From NCBI GenBank assembly GCA_030248195.1, contig JASAND010026242.1, positions 1 to 64,000 of the forward strand: a stretch of DNA of 64,000 bases. The letters run 5' to 3'. Of this stretch, positions 32,151 to 45,800 are shown one piece after another (position 1 is the first letter of the stretch; each line of letters begins with the position of its first letter). The stretch comes from Trissonchulus latispiculum (lineage: Eukaryota > Nematoda > Enoplea > Enoplida > Ironidae). Under the pieces are notes generated by a model, which saw only the letters and a list, made by a program, of their open reading frames with translations, had not been told where the DNA came from and made no database searches. The translations under genes were made by a program, and so were the position numbers.

Positions 32151-32623
32151 CCCCACTAAATATATTATTGGACATTTATCTAGTCTGTGCGTGATACTGT
32201 CTGATGTGACCTGCTACGTGGCTTCATCATTATAAAACTAACGGAAGCATGGGATTATTGGGGCCGCAGTGATAGATCGAAAATTTGTTAATCGATATAC
32301 CGTCTGAAACAAGGTGATTCGAAATTATTTATAGAGGAACAAAATATGATATAGTAATTAATCCAGAACACCACTAAGAGTACAGAAAATGTATAAGAGT
32401 GTAAGCGAGGGCAGGTTCTCTGTAAGATTTATCATTAGAACTCAGATTTGTCAGCACACGTGAACACGAAAAACAAGCAGCCTGCCATGACATGTAACAT
32501 TTGGTTTGTAACAATTGAGAACAGGAATAACTGACTACAACCATAAATGTACAACCACCGTAAATCTACGATAACCACCGACAGAATATCAAGTAGTAAA
32601 CACATTAGTTTTATTTTGTTATT

Positions 32624-33826
32624 TCATGACAGCATGCAAAAGTCTAAAAAACGTGCGAAGCTGCACAGACAAAAATAAAGTAACTGAATTACTGTTAATA
32701 CAGAAGCACCCGTAAAAAGGGACAAACTTCCTCCAACACTACTAAAGAGGCTTACTATTGTATAATGCTGATATTCGACCATACTGAAATAGATTCTGCT
32801 TTGTTCACCGAGACGAAATTCCAAAACGTGACTCATACTTTCGTGGTGTGTAGTAGAATGGGTTGTTTTGTAGTGAACGCTTGTGGTGATCTGAAATTTG
32901 TTGCATAACGGTTTGCACTGAGATAGGCAATGATCAAAGTCGCGATGGCACACTGGATCAGGGTTGTCAATTGTTTGGCTGCAATCACACAGCGAGTCTG
33001 CGGACTCATTTATGTTGATAAGAAATCTGGTGCACCCATTCAAGCAATATGATAAGCGGTATTCACACATTTCATCACACTCCTGGTATCCGCTGGAATG
33101 ATCACTTCTGCAGGGTGCATCTAGAACAGTCAACATGTTTATTTCGAAAAGTTTGACTCTGACAATTACTGTCCTAAAGTCGTGATGGAGGCTGAGTGGA
33201 ATGGGATACATGTCATCAAAGTAACGACCAATTGCCATATCCATACGATGCAACTTGAACTCCGTATTTTCCAAAACTTTAATTTCAAATGATCCAATTC
33301 GTTCGGACTTGTCCATTTGTCTCGTGGCGTTTTCATAGTTCTTACTGTGAAACGCATAGCAGATACCCATGGGAGAATACTGATACGTAATAGCCTCAAA
33401 GCTGGCACCCGTAGTATCGAACAGCGTTGAAGGCGGATAAACCATCGCGTCTAGAATCTGACTAAGATTGTGTCCAACACCACCTGTGAGATTGCGACAG
33501 TTGTCATCAAAAGGAGTAAACAGTTTTATTAACGATTGTTTTTGATAGTCCGATAGCTGAATGTTAGCGATAGTTTCGCGGGAATACCAAACATCGGAAC
33601 ACAGATGAAGATCAGGGAACTTTAGGAGTAGCTTTGTTTGTCGTTTGAAAACTGTTGGCGTGGCTGAGAACTCTGAAAAGGTCTCGAACAACTGCACTGA
33701 GAATAATACGAGGGATCCTGCAATGAATACCACCCAAAAAAGTCTTAGATACCATCGCTTAATGCTTAGGAGTTCGCGAACTCCGTGAAAACTAGTAGTC
33801 ACCCCAAAATCCTTTACTACTTCCAT
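32624..33826 (-). CDS. DEG/ENaC-family sodium channel subunit 2, intronless, 400 aa
   Basis: A single exon from ATG 33826 to TGA. It is collinear with the protein at 24126-25361: TTSFHGVREL (His14-Gly15), TM1 at about 27-46, MGICYAFHSKNYEN, a Cys-rich segment (CRSDHSSGYQECDEMCEYRLSYC written with breaks, then CDCSQT and CLSQCKPLC) and TM2 with SSVGGSLSLFTGASVLTV. GAS marks the selectivity filter. The acidic residue after TM2 is again absent (TVIQL). The tail after TM2 is only a few residues, so there is little cytosolic C terminus. The two genes lie 7 kb apart in the same orientation and probably arose by duplication. The pair may form hetero- or homotrimers; this is inference. Confidence 0.9.
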   Translation of the reverse strand: MEVVKDFGVTTSFHGVRELLSIKRWYLRLFWVVFIAGSLVLFSVQLFETFSEFSATPTVFKRQTKLLLKFPDLHLCSDVWYSRETIANIQLSDYQKQSLIKLFTPFDDNCRNLTGGVGHNLSQILDAMVYPPSTLFDTTGASFEAITYQYSPMGICYAFHSKNYENATRQMDKSERIGSFEIKVLENTEFKLHRMDMAIGRYFDDMYPIPLSLHHDFRTVIVRVKLFEINMLTVLDAPCRSDHSSGYQECDEMCEYRLSYCLNGCTRFLININESADSLCDCSQTIDNPDPVCHRDFDHCLSQCKPLCNKFQITTSVHYKTTHSTTHHESMSHVLEFRLGEQSRIYFSMVEYQHYTIVSLFSSVGGSLSLFTGASVLTVIQLLYFCLCSFARFLDFCMLS

Positions 33827-36010
33827 AAAAAGGGGTGGTGAAGCAATCTTTGATTAATACCATTAAACAACACTGCCACGATGTTGACTATGCTCCTAGG
33901 AACCCAGTCTTTGCTTAGACTTCCGAGTAAATACCGTTGAAGTTATGGTTAAGGAAAGCTTTGCAATAAAAATGATTATTCAGTCCAAGTAAAAATGCCA
34001 TTTCATCTTGCATTATTAATATTTCAACACGAATGCCCGTAATTGTTCGACAGTCAGGATGCAATAAAATGATTCAGAACAAGTAGTGTTTACGGTTAAC
34101 CAATTAAGTCGTAGGTTGAAATGAAAGTTACTTGCCTCAGAGCACCAAGCTTATGTTATTGATCTTGCGTGGTTGAAGCAACATTTTCCGTCCCTCGGTG
34201 ATTGTGTCGATGTTGGCTAAACATGAGGATACTTTAAGTATATGGCACTTTTGGGTCCAGAAAGTCATGAGTGAGTAGTGATCGCATGGTTCGATTTCTG
34301 TATCTATGCTGTGTATGAATGGGTTTTAACCGATTTGATGCAGGTGTGGAAAGCTCACGGTGCGTCTCCCCTGACGCTGTTTGCTTTTACACTTAATCCC
34401 ATGGATTTAAGAGAGAGAGAGAGAGAGAGAGATGCGGAATCAGGTGACAGTGAAATGAAATTAATCAGTACAGTCATTTTATGAAGGTTCATTTGAATCC
34501 GGCATTGCCGACGAGTGGATCAAGTGTCAAACGAGTGTAATTCAAACCTGTTCAAGCTTAGGGAAAACCGAAAACTGTTCGCTTAAGAAAACTCGTTTAT
34601 AGGAAGGCCAATCTTATTCCAGCGAAATGGAGTCTATCCTGTTTAATGCATTGTAAAATTTAATGCACAGGTTTATACACGGATATGTGAATACTATGTA
34701 AGTGTGTGTAAAGATACTCTAAAAGCCGATTATAGGCGCAGCAGGAAATATCCTAAAATTGGAATGAAATGTGCTTGTATCAATGTGAAATCCTGTTTGT
34801 ATGACAAAATTAATTTCATCGTGTCTTGTCATACTTGTCAATGGGAAGTGAGTACTCCCGTGTTATCTGGCGGCTTAGCAGCACAAATTGTATCAGAAGA
34901 AGACTCAAGAAAAACTAGCAAAAACTTTTTCATGCTTGTTAATTTAGAATACGAAGTGAATATCTGGTAAGTCCCCGCCCATATCGTCCCCTGTGTATGC
35001 GTGATTCTCTTGGAGTATAGTTGAGTTGACCAGGCGTTCAGTTGTCCAGAGACTTCGCTATAGCAATCTCGGAGGCGGGTGATGACGTACTTCGGAATTT
35101 TGTAACCGGAGCACAGAGCTCACGCCGAACCAAGTAAAAAATATTATCCCGGTTTCTGAAAAACTCTTTCAGGCATATGGAGCAGAAACAAAGAGAGAAT
35201 AGAAAGACGAAAGCGTAAAACTATTTTACTGCAGAGCTTTGCTGAGTTAGTGCAAAGGCTGGCTTTAACTTCCTGTAACATAGTACTGAGAGTCTAGATT
35301 TATTCAGGCCACAACTCACGTATTCTTACATCAATAAATGTATCTTTGTAATATTAATTGAAACTTGGTTTAAACGTTTGAATTCGTTGGAACATTCAAA
35401 AAGCTTGAAAATGACATATACTTACTGACAGTCACACTTTAACAAGGGGGGGTATGGGGGGGTACGGGGCCAAAGGACAAGGGATAGTGCCAGGAAAGGC
35501 AGGCCAAACAAAAAATTACTTGAAATTTTAGCCAAAAATAATCAAATTTTTTAAAATTTTGAAAAAAAATTATAAAAAAATCGCTAAAAACTGCATATTT
35601 TGCTCTAAAATGGTTGTAAAATAGCTAATTTAGCGCTAAATTCGCTAAAAATTTGTAAAAATTTCACCTTTTCTCGAAAATTTTTTGCTTGGACCCCCCC
35701 CCAAATATACAATAAGGTACAAGGGCAGGTAAAATTTGGGCTAAAACAGGTACAGGACCCCTCAGGAATTGGTACCCTTGTTAATGTATGCTGACAGTCG
35801 TGGCGCACATCTGTCTCTGTCCTTAAATATCCACCCAAAACAGTTTACACTAAACAACTAATCACTAATAACTTGTCAACTAATCACTTTTCAATCAAAT
35901 CAATTATGTTACGTGTGAATATAGGAAAGTGCAACGATTGCGCTAGCCAACCATTCAGTTAGCGTGCATCCAGGATTGTGAATGATAATTAAAGGCTTAA
36001 TATAAATGAA

Positions 36011-36069
<59 letters not shown>

Positions 36070-36289
36070 AGACTATTATGATAATGTGCTCTTGATTGTA
36101 GCGTGACGACTTCAGTTTCAAGAATTGCTAGAGCCTTGTTTAAAAGCATCTAGAATACAGCGTCCAGGTTTCACAGAGAAAGAGCAAAGAATAGAGGTTG
36201 TCAATTCTGATAACAAGTTTGCTTACCTACTGATAAGAGAGCTATTCGGTAATTGTAGTCAAGGCAGTGGAGAGCAGTTGAAATAATTC
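33827..36289. other. Intergenic with simple repeats
   Basis: No gene recognised. It holds a short GA run (34411-34431), an inverted-end element at about 35430-35785 (AACAAGGGGGGGTA ... TACCCTTGTT) and a TAAA/AAAT microsatellite at 36007-36070. Confidence 0.5.
36007..36070. repeat. (AAAT)n microsatellite
   Basis: About 15 uninterrupted tetranucleotide units. Confidence 0.95.
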
Positions 36290-39200
36290 ATGGATTTGAC
36301 AGGCAAAGTTGCAATAGTTACTGGTAAGCTTTAGCATTATGTAGTTATGTGTCTCAATATACTTAATGTTATTAATTGACTTTAATTTGGCCATATTATG
36401 TCAACAGCACTGTTTATTAACATAAATTTTCAATTATTTTTATGTTCTTTGGTTACTTTCTTTATCAGTTTGTTTCATTTAAACCTGGGGGTATTGCATT
36501 CGGAGCCACAATTAGGTCATATTTCAGGTGCCACCTCCGGTATAGGACGGGCCACAGCTATCGGTTTAGCAAAGCTTGGCTGTGCTGTTGCCATAACCGG
36601 TAGAAATGTTGACAATCTCCAGAAAACGAAGACAGACTGTATTACAGCTGGACTGAAGGAAGACCAGGTAGTACTTTCTGGTTGCTTAATGCGTCTGTCA
36701 AAAGATATTGGTGCCGATAGTAAGGAATCAATCACGATTTCGGCACCGCTGACTCCTAAAACTGCAAATTCTTCGAAACAAAAATGAGTGAGATCTGAAC
36801 AGACACTTTCACGGATAATCCTGTGTATTTTCCGTGAAACCCAAAAGTGGTGAGAACTATTTGGGCATATTAACACCGCAAACTGCACTTTCCCTGGAAC
36901 AACACAGTGTTGAGAGTAGGAACCTAAAACCACCGAAATCTAATTTGACAGATTCAAACCCAAAAGTGGAATTTCATAGGAAACCGAAAACCACCGAAAA
37001 TTAATTTGACACATTCACACCCAAAAGTGCAATTTCCATGGAAACCGAAAACCACCGAAAACTGATTAGGCATATTTACGCAAACAAAGTGCAATTTCCA
37101 GAATATTAAATTGGCCGAGAATTTATTGGAAATTTTCCTGTGATTGTATGCTTACTATCGAGATCGGTATCTTCATAATTGCTGCAATTTCTTTTAGTCC
37201 CACTCTTTCTGCCTCTAGGCGCAATGCTCGTATTAGGATGAAATAAATAATTTACCAGCTCATCAAACATGCTATCTTCGTTTTCATCCGTTGGAAACAC
37301 TAGGTTGACCAACCCTTGCAATGACCTTTTGAACCTAAAGAAGTCGTGTTTTAAAGCCGTTCCTTTAAATCATTCCAAAGAATTCTTAGCATGGGAAGAC
37401 CGTATTTTCGCATTCATTTCTTGTAAGGACGGTCGGCCGCATTGTTTGACACCGGCAGGCTAACAACACTAATGAGCAGTGTATATTTAAACTGGGAACG
37501 CTATGCTAATGCAATAAGTAGCGTATATATACTTATTAGGGACCTCTGTCTTCTTTGACTTTAACATTGTTGGACTTATCAGTACGCAATTATACAGCTA
37601 AATGGAACTAATTTCTTAATTTGTGTCACGTCCAATGGACTACAAAATGTAATTTCAAGCATTCCTACAAATTGATAGACGTTTTTTGATTTATGACCCG
37701 AATTTTAGAAGAAAAATTGAGCTGATTGATAACTCACAAAAATCGAGCGTTCTTGCGAAAATACGGATTTTTAATTTATTAATTTTGTTTCCTTTTAGGT
37801 TCGAACTGTGGTTGGTGACATTGTCTTAGAGGATGTTAGAACTTCTTTAATCAAGTCTGCTTTAGAAATAACCGGAAGGCTTAACATTTTGGTAAGAACA
37901 TATCCGCTTCTCATTCCTCCCTTAGCGTCGTAACCATTCAAGAAATAGCCGTGCAAATAATTATCTCCGTTACCTTCAATAGTTTTCTTAAAAGTACTTA
38001 CTCTCCTACAAGTAGTTGTCTTCCCTGACACCTAGGGCAAGCTTATGTAAGGGCAAGCTCTGATGTAAGGATCTCAGCCAGTACGTGTCCAGCCGTTGTG
38101 GTGTAGATTGAAAGCAAGGTAAACGTAAAGGTAAAGTGACCCCTGGAAAGAACTCCAACCTACAGAAGGTTATAGGGTGCCGTTGCTTAGCTCCGGATTC
38201 ACAGCCCGAAGCCAGGAGCGACAACACTAATGTTGACTACATCTGTGGCAGGGAGGCCAGCCCTTCATCAGGTATTACGCCAGAACACAGACTCCCGTTA
38301 CCTTTCCACCACAGTGATACCCATTTACCGACCAGTTAAGGATAGACAGCAGGGTTGGCTGGAGCCCTCGGCGAATTGAAAGCAAGCATATTGCTAAGAA
38401 ATGTAAACTAATACGACCTGGACGAAGACTGCTTGTTTCAGGTAAACAATGCTGGAACATTCAAAACTGGAGCCATCAGTGAGCGGCCACTATCCGACTT
38501 TGAAGAAATTATGAGCGTAAATCTTATCTCCGTTATCGCTCTAACCAAGCTAGCCATTCCGCATTTGATTGAAGCTAAAGGTACATACTTTTATATAGCT
38601 TCCCTCTGTGAATTTTTATTTCCGTGGAAGTTTGTTAAACAAATAATAAATGAGCCAAGAAAAAGTTACCTAATCCGCCTATTTCGATCAGTCTATCACG
38701 GGAGCCAAACAACATCTCTGAAACAGAAAGAGCCCATCAAAATATGTTTACTTTTGATTAGCTCCTGTTACCAGCCACAACCTCAGGGAAGCAATCCGCA
38801 GATCAATTTAAGATCGATAATTAATTCCTTGGCCGATGGTACGGGGACTTAGGAATTCTGTGAATTCTGTAAGTTCATGGACTTCAAGCCATGCCATGGC
38901 CGGACACAGTTAGGCACGCACCAGATATCTTAAGATATCACTAAAATCAAGAGTCCATAATTAATTCCTTATATTATAGAAGATTATCTTCTATAATATA
39001 AGGGAAATTATTATGGACTCTTGCTAAAATTCTTAAGAAACGTTGTGGGAAGTTAAAAAATAAAACTTTCGAATACAATAGAAACAATATGGTCAGCCTT
39101 CAAAGTCAACTTTTGCTTAATGTGTAGTTTATTTTACTTTATTTACTTTATTTCACTGTTTACATTTAATATTCTGTGTTCTAGGATCCATCGTAAATGT

Positions 39201-42200
39201 GTCAAGTTTAGCTGGACTTAGGCCTGTGAGTATTTTTCTAATACAATGCATATGTAAATGTTCATCTAGTTTGATTATTAGCTGTAGTGGAGTTATAGTA
39301 AATCTTTAGTATCCGCGAATTCTTTTGTTTTTCCATAGTTTTATTAGTTTCAAAAAGAAAAGAAGAAGTAGTTTACTTTATGGACATGTTGAAATGTATA
39401 TTGTTAAAATTATAGACAGCTTTCCTGAGACAGTTGAATAGCAAAAAATTTGCACATAGCTTTTCCTTGCGCACCCAGAAGCCGTAGTTGTCTAAAGCTT
39501 AAGCTAAATCGCCTTCCCCAAGAAAGTATAGGTTTTTTAGCTGATGACATTTGTTTCGTTTCATTACAACAGCGGCACACCTCTTACGTACATATTGATA
39601 GAATGTAAAGCTAAAAAATTTACTTAATTTAAGTGCCTTAAATTAGGTTCCACATGACCAAATACTTTGAGAAAACCCTTGCCAGTTGTAACACAAACCA
39701 GTACAACCCATACTAAGCTATGGTTGTCCAAGGGTCAGTTTTAGCCTGAGTTCTTTGATCCAATCTAAATTCGAAAGCTTTAAAATCCCGTCCCCGTTGT
39801 TTCTCAAGTTTGATCGAGTTCAAGTAACTTAATGCCTGTCTTTAACTTACGACTTGGAATTAGAGTTAGACTTTAAGTTAGCTCGAAAAATTTACATACC
39901 AAACATGAATCATTGCAAACGATAATAAAGTATCAAAGTAAAATTTTGTGCCAAAAACTGTTTTCATTTTAAATCTTGGTTTTTTCAAGATTACGGAATT
40001 TAGCTAAAAAATTCCGGCGGCAGACCAGGAACTTTTTTGCTGACGGAGGAAATTTTTTAACCTATGTATGACTGCTTTGCTTCAGAATCAGCATGCTCCT
40101 TACTACAGCATCAGCAAAGGGGCTATGGACATGTTCACAAAATGTTTGGCACTGGAATTGGCTCCGAAGGGTGTTAGAGTCAATTCTGTCAAGTTCGCAA
40201 CACATTCATTTACTTTAATTACCATACTGACTTTAATCATAAAGAAATAATGAAAAACGCCTGCCTGCAGTCACTAAGGCCGTAGCCTTAGTCCGAACAG
40301 GAGAGAGCCAATGGTTCTTGACGTACATACTGACTTTAAGTAATATATTAATATAATATATTAGAACTAGCAGACTATAGCATAACTAGCAGCCTATAGT
40401 ATATCTAATTGTCGTCAGCAATTAATTTAGTTTCAGTACCGTCAAAGTTAAAGTAGAATGATGTTACAAAATGGTTGCCAAAACCTCATCTTGTAGCACT
40501 GGGGTCTAGAGTACGTATTAAGCGATTATTGCTAGGACATATTCAAGATTCCTTTTCTTTTTTGGATGAAAAAATAAATAACAAAGCTACAGGCGCTAAA
40601 ACATTGAACCTAGCTTTCGCTGACGAAACAATTTAATTATTTTAGTCCGGCGATCATCGAAACGGCAATCTTTGGCAGAGGAGGACAATCGGATGCTGAA
40701 GTCGACAGAGTAAGACGCCGATTCCTAATGATACACTATGACTGACCTTTTCGCGCGCGAGTTAAAAGAGTAGAGCTAAAAGTTTTCAACTGGTTTAACC
40801 CAGCAGGCGAGTTAAAATGAACTGCCTGTTTATTAACTCTTTTAACCTTGTGGGTGAAAAGGATCGAGTTAATTTTAACTCTTTAACTTTAACTCGTTTA
40901 ACTCGCTGCGCAAAAAGGCCCTAAGATGAAGCTATAACAGGATGCCCATAGATATGTAACTAACTGGCAGTAAGTAAGAGTTAAAACTAAACATTTCACG
41001 TAAGCTTAACTCTGTTATGAAAAGAAACTATAAGTACGACCAAAAAATGTGTGTACAAACTTAGATCGTTTATAGCGGTTAACCTTTGAAGTAAACCCCA
41101 AAAATATATATACTTTTAGAATCCTCAGGAACCCGAGATTTCGAAAATCCGGAAAAATCCGGAATTCCGGTTTTCATTCACGGAAATTCTAAAATTTTTG
41201 GTTTTTCGCCCAATTTTTATCCTAATCAAAATTTTGTTTCCACGATCGAAGAGAGCTGGTCCCGCTGCATATTTTTGCTCTTAGAAGTTTTCACGAAAAT
41301 GCACCCATTTTCCGGAATTCCGGGTTTTCAAAATTTCCGGATTTTAAACATTTTCTCCAATACTCACAAGATGGGTATCATTCGAAAGCTCTTATCGAGC
41401 TGAACAACTTCTGTAATAGAATGAACTCTCGAAAATGCACACAATTCCCGGATTTCGAGAAAACCGTATTTTCCGAATTTTAAAAATTTTCTCCAATACC
41501 CCACAATATGGGTATCATTCGAAAGCTCTTGATGAGCTGAACAAATCTTGTAAATAGAACCAATGTCTGAAAATGCCCCAATTCCCGAAATTCACGAATT
41601 CCGGATTTCACTCTAGCTTGGAAGGTATTAGCGAATTCCGAGAACTGGGCTCATTTCTGCGAGTTGGTTCTATTACAAGATTTGTTCAGCTCATCAAGAG
41701 CTTTCGAATGATACCAATATTGGGGGGGTATTGGAGAAAATTTTTAAAATCAGGAAAATCCGGTTTTTTCGAATTCCGGGAATTGTGTGCATTTTCAAGA
41801 GTTCATTTTATTACAGAAGTTGTTCAGCTCGATAAGAGCTTTCGAATGAGTATTGGAGAAAATTTTTAAAATCCGGAAATTTTGAAAACCCGGAATTCCG
41901 GAAAATGGGTGCATTTTCGTGAAAACTTCTAAGAGCAAAAATATGCAGCGGGACCAGCTCTATTCGATCGTGGAAACAAAATTTTGATTGCGATAAAAAT
42001 TGGGCGAAAAACCAAAAACTTTAGAATTTCCGTGAATGAAAACCGGAATTCCGGATTTTTCCGGATTTTCGAAATCTCGGGTTCCTGAGGATTCTAAAAA
42101 TATATATATATTGTTGGGGTTTGCTCCAAAGGTTAATCTGCTATAAACGGTCGAAGTTTGTACACACATTTTTTGGTCGTACTTATAGTTATAGTTGTGC

Positions 42201-42434
42201 ACCACTACACACAACTACTTAATGAATTTTAGCGATTTTTCAAAATCCAAGAAAATTGTATGGTTTTAGATTTTGAAGATCTGTGCTACTCTGCATCCTA
42301 TTGGTCGAATCGGTCAACCCGAAGAAGTAGCTGCCACGATTATCTTTCTGGCCAGCAATCATTCCTCGTTCACCACCGGAAATCTCATGAAGATTGACGG
42401 AGGCGCGCAATACTTCTTTAATCGACCATCTTAG
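36290..42434 (+). CDS. Short-chain dehydrogenase/reductase gene 3, 260 aa
   Basis: Eight exons: 36290-36323, 36528-36667, 37799-37891, 38442-38580, 39185-39225, 40086-40192, 40646-40709, 42270-42434. The lengths and phases are identical to SDR gene 2. The product keeps TGATSGIG (11-18), VNNAG (90-94), IVNVSS (Ser143), Y156-S-I-S-K160, NPAIIETA and the end [18 protein letters not shown] ... FFNRPS. It should be a soluble NAD(P)-dependent oxidoreductase of unknown substrate. The donor of exon 6 is AA|GTTCGC, weaker than the GTAAGA/GTAAGC of its paralogues, so some read-through is possible. Intron 7 carries a roughly 1.17-kb palindrome and intron 3 a repeat block. It lies 20 kb from gene 2 in the same orientation. 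Confidence 0.92.
36905..37100. repeat. About 60-bp tandem repeat, three copies
   Basis: Units containing ACCACCGAAAA, TTTGACA.ATTCA, CACCCAAAAGTG and AATTTCCATGGAAACC repeat three times, with a degenerate copy upstream. It is in intron 2 of SDR gene 3. Confidence 0.7.
38948..39023. repeat. 76-bp near-perfect palindrome
   Basis: CAAGAGTCCATAATTAATTC and its inverse flank CTTATATTATAGAAGA/TCTTCTATAATATAAG with almost no loop. It may be a minimal MITE or a foldback RNA. It is in intron 4 of SDR gene 3. Confidence 0.7.
40239..40313. repeat. Dispersed 75-bp repeat, copy 1
   Basis: The block with AACGCCTGCCTGCAGTCACT, AAGGCCGTAGCC and TAGTCCGAACAGGAGAGAGC recurs almost unchanged at 55756-55829. 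Confidence 0.7.
40742..40922. mobile_element. Small MITE of GAGTTAAA repeats
   Basis: The ends GACCTTTTCGCGCGCGAGTT and GCGCAAAAAGGCC are inverted; the interior alternates AGTTAAAA and TTTTAACTC. It is in intron 7 of SDR gene 3. Confidence 0.5.
41026..42192. repeat. Long palindrome, about 570-bp arms
   Basis: The outer arms ATAAGTACGACCAAAAAATG and CATTTTTTGGTCGTACTTAT begin a near-continuous inverted repeat through CCGGAATTCCGG-rich sequence to a centre near 41610. It would be transcribed as a very long hairpin within intron 7 of SDR gene 3. Confidence 0.85.
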
Positions 42435-42817
42435 AAAATTGCCAGCAATTAAAATCATAGTTGATTTACTGTTGATTAGCCGCTGCTCCAGTAGAATAGG
42501 GTAACAAATGTCTTTGTTTGCAATTTGACAACATTTTGTTGTTGCATTTAGTCTGTCAACATGTTAAATCCACGATTAAATGTTTTAGCGATTATATAAT
42601 TAAGCTTTTAGTTGTAGAGCTTGCTGCTTTCTACAAACGAAATTGAATTAAGTGCACTGAATGTTTTGCAATGAGCACATAATTGTTGGTAGCACAACAT
42701 CAGCTGTTTGAACAGTATAATAAACAGGCCCATCTTTAAAGACACCAGTTACAACAAAAATACATCTATTCGAGTACTGCTATTTAAAAATTCTTTTTCC
42801 TACATTTTAACATTATG
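42435..42817. other. Spacer between convergent SDR gene 3 and SLC6
   Basis: 383 bp between the two stop codons, presumably holding both 3' UTRs. No other feature was seen. Confidence 0.6.
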
Positions 42818-45800
42818 TCACTTGGTTGGCGGACGCCTGCCGGACGGCGCCAGGTGCAGCTTATCGAAACATTTCGGCAGTTTCACTTCTGTCCCCGAGG
42901 AGTCGGGCCAGGACGATTTGGGCTGAATCATATCCTTAAAGGACTCGCCTCTCCGCTTGCCCCGGATATATCGAAAGATTGTGACCGCAAAGAAGATCAG
43001 GATCGGGATCATGGTTATGAACCAGCCCAAACCGTCCGCCCACTTGGCATCGGCAAACGTAGGTGCATAGTAGGCCCAGTTAGCCACCAGGATAACGCTT
43101 AGGAGTAGGGGACAGAAGATCAGCCAAGTTATGTACCAGTACCAGTTGCTCGGGTAGCCCAGGATTTGCCAGCAGGCATTCGGCGGGGATCCCATCATCA
43201 TATGGATATCCTGGACAAATCGCTTGATCCCGTAGACGTAGCAGATCAGGATTACCTCCACCAGCCCAATCAGGAGAGCCGGCCAGCCTCCCGCGTAGGT
43301 ATCGACCAGATTAAGGATATGCTCACCCGCCGGGGTGGTTAGACAGATCCCTAGGATGAACTGAACACTACAGACTCCCATAACGACATAGGGTCGGTAG
43401 CCGTGGTCCCTTAGGAAGGGCCAAAAGTCAACAATCGTTGTGATAATGACATCCACTAGAACCATCTCGCTGTCCAATCCCAGAATGATTAGCATAAAGA
43501 AGAACAGAACAGCCCAGAGGTTTTTGGGTGGCAGAAGGGCAATAGCCGTAGGGTAGGCCTGGAACCCAAGGGTAGTGCCGGACTGGGACAATGTGCTCAT
43601 TTCGACATTCTGAACGTAGGACATATGACCTAGGATGGAAAAGATCACGTGACCGCTGAGAAAACTGGTGAAAAAGTCGCCAAAAACGATGATGATAGTG
43701 TCCCTAAATAGGTTATTATGGAAATCGTTGTAGCTGGCCAGAGTTGTGAGGCCGCCCCCGCCCAGGCTGAGGGAGAAAAACACCTGTCCGGCCGCATCTC
43801 GCCACAGCTGGGGGTCGGCCCATTTATTGAAATCCGGCTTCATGAAAAAGGTGAATCCCCGTTCGGCGCCCTTTCGTGAGTAGCCAAAGATCAGGAATAT
43901 GAAGAGGATTACGTAGGGAAAGGTTGCCGTGAAGTATACCACTTTTCCCGAGGATTTGATGCCCCGAACCAGACAGAAGAAGATCAGGACCCAGGCCACC
44001 AGAAGACAGAGGAGTAGGGTGGGATCCGGTTTTCCCACCTTTTGGATACTGTCCGAAAGGAAGAGCACTCGGAGTTTCAGGAACTCCTGCGCCGGGGTTG
44101 TAGTGTTGGTGGAATTGTAGAATTCTTTTGTCTGAAACAGGCGTAATTTTGTTCAGTCACAGAAACTTAAACTGATTCTATTTTTGGTTTAGTTTGAGCT
44201 TAAGTTTCTACACAGTCTTTCAGAGTCGCTCAGTTTGAGAAAGCATACGCTTAGATGGTATGGTGTGGTATGAAGTATCTGGAAGAGGTCCCCGCTTATG
44301 AGGGGAGGACAGGCTCATTATTGATAGGTATTGATATTGATATTGATTTTGATATTGATAGGATATTGCTATTGATAGAACTTGATTAGTAGTTTGACAA
44401 CCCTCTTCAACTTGGGACCTTTTCCGTAACCTTCGTTCCCTCCAAACGGGGACACTCTTTAAATATAGGATAAAACTACCGTATCCTCGGTTTTCCCCCT
44501 CTCCCCAACCTGATTGGCTATCAGCCCGACCACCCCACCAGACGAGGCGCTTTCTCCTTATTCTGATCTGAGCACTAAACAAAGGCTTACTCCGTGCGAT
44601 CAGGGCAGACCTTTAAGAGAGGGTACCCAAAAGTGACCTCAAAAACGTTCATGACAGAAGTTCGAATTTGGGCTGCTATTTACTAAGGGAAAATCCTAGG
44701 CAACCCATATTGGATATATATGTAACATGTCCTGGTTGTGCACTATCGATACATGTATAGAAGTTCCCAGTCGCAGCTCTGAGCCGTCTGGGTGCCTGAT
44801 TTTTTTGTTAAAATTTTAGCAAATAAAAATCATTTTCATATTTTGTTACTAAAGTCGAAACAGCAGCTAGAGCAAAACTAAAACCAAATTCTAGCTCAGC
44901 GACTCCGAAAACCCTTACACCCATTGTTTTTGAGGTTCCCTGACACCTCTGGCAGTCCAACATGGTAACCAGCCAGGCCCGATCTGTCCGACAATAAACG
45001 TGATTCCAGAAGTCAGTATTAGCCTACAGTTACCTGGAAACTAATGCCAGATTTGAATTCTGCACAGTAGAAAACCCTTATGACATGTTTGTAGCCACTT
45101 CCGACTGTCCAGTTGGTACATGGAGGGTCCTGCATGGGTCACGTGACCGTGGGTCATACCCCACCAACATACGAAGTATTACGCTTTTCTACCAAAATGC
45201 CTGGAAATAAGTTATAATCACTCGCAAACAAGAAAAAACAACGTTTTTAGCCTTTAGAACGGGAATTTAGAGCCACCAGGCCTCATATTGGACGCTGCCG
45301 GGGCCCATCAGTGACCACTAAGCCTTCGGCGTGGTCAGTTGTCTAAATTGGAACACTAGGCTAGCGGTTTTTGGCTTTTAAGTACGTTATTTAGTGCGCT
45401 CTATCCAAAACTGGTGAGAAAGCGATGCTAGCTGCTCTCTGAGATCCGCCACTGATTTTTTTGTTAACGGGTGATTTTTTGTTAAGCCTTTAACAAAGAA
45501 AATCACACATTTTCGTCTACTGCAACTTACTGGTAGGTCGTAGAACAACTAAAACGGGGCGATTTAAAGCTTATCCCAAGACCTATCCGTGGGTCCTCAA
45601 AGCAATAGATTTGGTTTAGTTTTGCGAAAGTTCTAGCCAAAAAACCAAATTTTGACGTTTTTAAGCTTGCTACATATCTATTTAATGAAAACCTTTGGCG
45701 CATGCAGTTGTATTTGGGGAACACTTAAAAGTAATGTTCGAAAACACAATTAGCAATTTCGTTGAAATGTGTTTCCTTCGAGCCTCAGCCCACATCTGCT

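Noticed and set aside
35909..36121. Frame of repeated YLFI residues
   Set aside because: Translation of the AAAT microsatellite.
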